In this document: piece by piece, positions 5,170 through 6,437 of the stretch
Layout: every line of letters begins with the position of its first letter
Numbering within the stretch: position 1 is the stretch's first letter
Assembly: GCA_934754755.1 (NCBI GenBank)
Contig: CAKVJS010000070.1
Location: 1-6,437, forward strand
Reading direction: 5' to 3'
Length of the DNA: 6,437 nt
Source of the DNA: an uncultured Erysipelotrichales bacterium
GTDB lineage: Bacteria > Bacillota_I > Bacilli_A > Erysipelotrichales > Coprobacillaceae
Translations under genes and position numbers: made by a program
Notes under the pieces: generated by a model
Databases searched by the model: none
What the model saw: the letters and a program-made list of their open reading frames with translations, nothing else
Told to the model about the DNA's origin: nothing

Positions 5170-6437
5170 TTACCCGACTACCGTATAAATTTTACTTTCT
5201 TGATGATTTCTTGTAATTCGTAATTTATTATCAATTCTTTCTTGTAATTCACTTACATGTGAGATAATTCCAATCATCTTATGATCCTGTTGCAAATCCA
5301 TTAAACAGGCGATGGCCTGATCCAAGGATTGACTATCTAAAGAACCAAATCCTTCATCAATAAATAGGGTCTGCAATTCAATACCACCCGCAAAACTTTG
5401 AATCATCTGTGACATACCTAAAGCTAACGATAAGGCGGCTTTAAAGGACTCTCCTCCAGATAAGGTAGTAACATCCCGTAACAAACCACTTTCTACGTCT
5501 AAGACATCCAGCTCTAACCCTTGTTTTCCACTTCCTTTACTACGATTATCACGGCGAAATAACTGATATCTTCCTTGCGACATTTTTTGTAATAAAATAT
5601 TCGCATAGACTAAAATATTTTCAAAATAGGCAGCTAATACATATCGTTCAAAGGAAATCCGATACGCATTCTTACCAGTTGTTATATCCGATAAATGGCG
5701 ATATTTTTGTAATTGATTCTGTATCCTAGTCACGCTATGATCGATACTCTCAATATCTTTCAATATTTGTTGAAAGTGAAGGGTTTGGCTGCGGACATGA
5801 TCCGATTCCTCTATGTATTGTTTTTCCTTTTGTAGTAGCGATTGGATATTTTCTTCAAGTATATTCGTATCTATTTTTTGCTTGGTACCAATGGCAGCTT
5901 GTAGCTGTTCGCTTTGTTGTAATAAACGTTCTTGGGTTACATGATAGATTTGTAATTGTTCTTCCATAGTTTCCAACTGACTTAGCGTATCCAATACAGA
6001 CATAAATACATCCAGACTAATATTACATTGTGCCATTTCTCTTTCCAGTTGAGCGTCCATATTTGTCATTTCTTGTTGAATCTTACTACATTGCTTATCC
6101 AAGGTTTCCCTTGTACTTTGCATCGTCCACATGTCCTCTTGACAAGTAGCATGGCGCTGTTCAATATCTTGCATCCTTTGTTGTAACATTTGTACCTTTT
6201 TTTGTAGTGATTGCATGGTACTATCAATTTCTTCCATAGTAACCGTCGCATCCAACGAATAAGTTGATAGTTTTCCTTCTGTTACATGTAACTGGGATTG
6301 TATATCCTGGTGAATTTTTTCCTGTTGGCTACATTGTTCTTGCAGGAAAGCTAATTCTTTTTTTCTCGTATCCATAGTTAAGGATACTTGTTCTAGGTTA
6401 GTGATATCGGTATGTATTTGTACAAGGTGGGCTTGCT
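5170..6437 (-). CDS. sbcC: SbcC/Rad50-family exonuclease ATPase, C-terminal part (5' end outside the window)
   Basis: The frame stays open to the right edge, 20 residues beyond the internal Met at 6373-6375, so the gene is partial and that Met is not its start. The visible 421 residues are the second half of a Rad50/SbcC-type SMC-like ATPase. With SbcD this forms a complex that opens DNA hairpins and trims double-strand ends. Residues 1 to about 245 are a long Gln/Glu/Lys-rich coiled coil. The C-terminal ATPase lobe follows, with signature LSGGES (325-330), Walker B LFIDE (357-361), D-loop SLD (365-367) and H-loop His393. The Walker A lobe and the CxxC zinc hook must lie upstream, as no CxxC is visible. 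An sbcD gene would be expected just upstream. Stop TAA is 64 bases before proS. Confidence 0.95.
   Translation of the reverse strand, partial: QAHLVQIHTDITNLEQVSLTMDTRKKELAFLQEQCSQQEKIHQDIQSQLHVTEGKLSTYSLDATVTMEEIDSTMQSLQKKVQMLQQRMQDIEQRHATCQEDMWTMQSTRETLDKQCSKIQQEMTNMDAQLEREMAQCNISLDVFMSVLDTLSQLETMEEQLQIYHVTQERLLQQSEQLQAAIGTKQKIDTNILEENIQSLLQKEKQYIEESDHVRSQTLHFQQILKDIESIDHSVTRIQNQLQKYRHLSDITTGKNAYRISFERYVLAAYFENILVYANILLQKMSQGRYQLFRRDNRSKGSGKQGLELDVLDVESGLLRDVTTLSGGESFKAALSLALGMSQMIQSFAGGIELQTLFIDEGFGSLDSQSLDQAIACLMDLQQDHKMIGIISHVSELQERIDNKLRITRNHQESKIYTVVG

Noticed and set aside
6066..6251. Minus-strand open frame inside sbcC
   Set aside because: It is a Cys/Lys-rich shadow frame of the SbcC coiled coil, not a separate zinc protein.
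6373..6375. ATG as the start of a 401-residue SbcC-like protein
   Set aside because: The frame continues upstream without a stop to the window edge, and a functional SbcC needs the missing Walker A half, so this is an internal Met.

Overview
The window looks like chromosomal DNA of a low-GC Firmicute. Every supported gene lies on the minus strand, so transcription runs from the right edge to the left. The DNA is AT-rich, most genes have a clear Shine-Dalgarno sequence, all stop codons are TAA or TAG, and Trp is read from TGG, so the standard bacterial code applies. A type III prolyl-tRNA synthetase, a class-B-like aspartate carbamoyltransferase and a small MG284/MPN403-like sigma-region-4-like protein together suggest Erysipelotrichia or a relative between Clostridia and Mollicutes. 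This placement is an inference, not a proof.

Layout in transcription order: the C-terminal part of an SbcC/Rad50-type nuclease ATPase (5170 to the right edge, start outside the window); proS, a prolyl-tRNA synthetase (3672-5105); pyrB, an aspartate carbamoyltransferase carrying a PyrI-type zinc domain at its C-terminus (2565-3656); a DSP-like tyrosine phosphatase (1714-2436); a 135-residue putative DNA-binding protein (1258-1665); a gene-poor stretch (920-1257) with an 18-codon candidate ORF, a terminator and a promoter; a PgsA-like CDP-alcohol phosphatidyltransferase (335-919); and a two-helix LiaI/LiaF-like membrane protein (83-274), followed by a terminator-like hairpin at the left edge.

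There are probably at least two transcription units. The first carries proS and pyrB (14 bp apart) and perhaps continues into the phosphatase and the 135-residue gene; it would end at the hairpin at 1041-1083. sbcC could read into it, although a candidate promoter lies before proS. The second starts at an extended -10 promoter near 980 and carries the phosphatidyltransferase and the small membrane protein, which fit together as membrane lipid/envelope genes. The first unit mixes DNA repair, translation, pyrimidine synthesis and signalling and looks like an ordinary mixed housekeeping operon.

I see no mobile element, CRISPR array, tRNA or rRNA, and no convincing new multi-gene system. The points most worth a second look are the PyrB-zinc-domain fusion without the nucleotide-binding regulatory domain, the sigma-region-4-like small protein with a hairpin against its ribosome binding site, and the 18-codon hydrophobic ORF.
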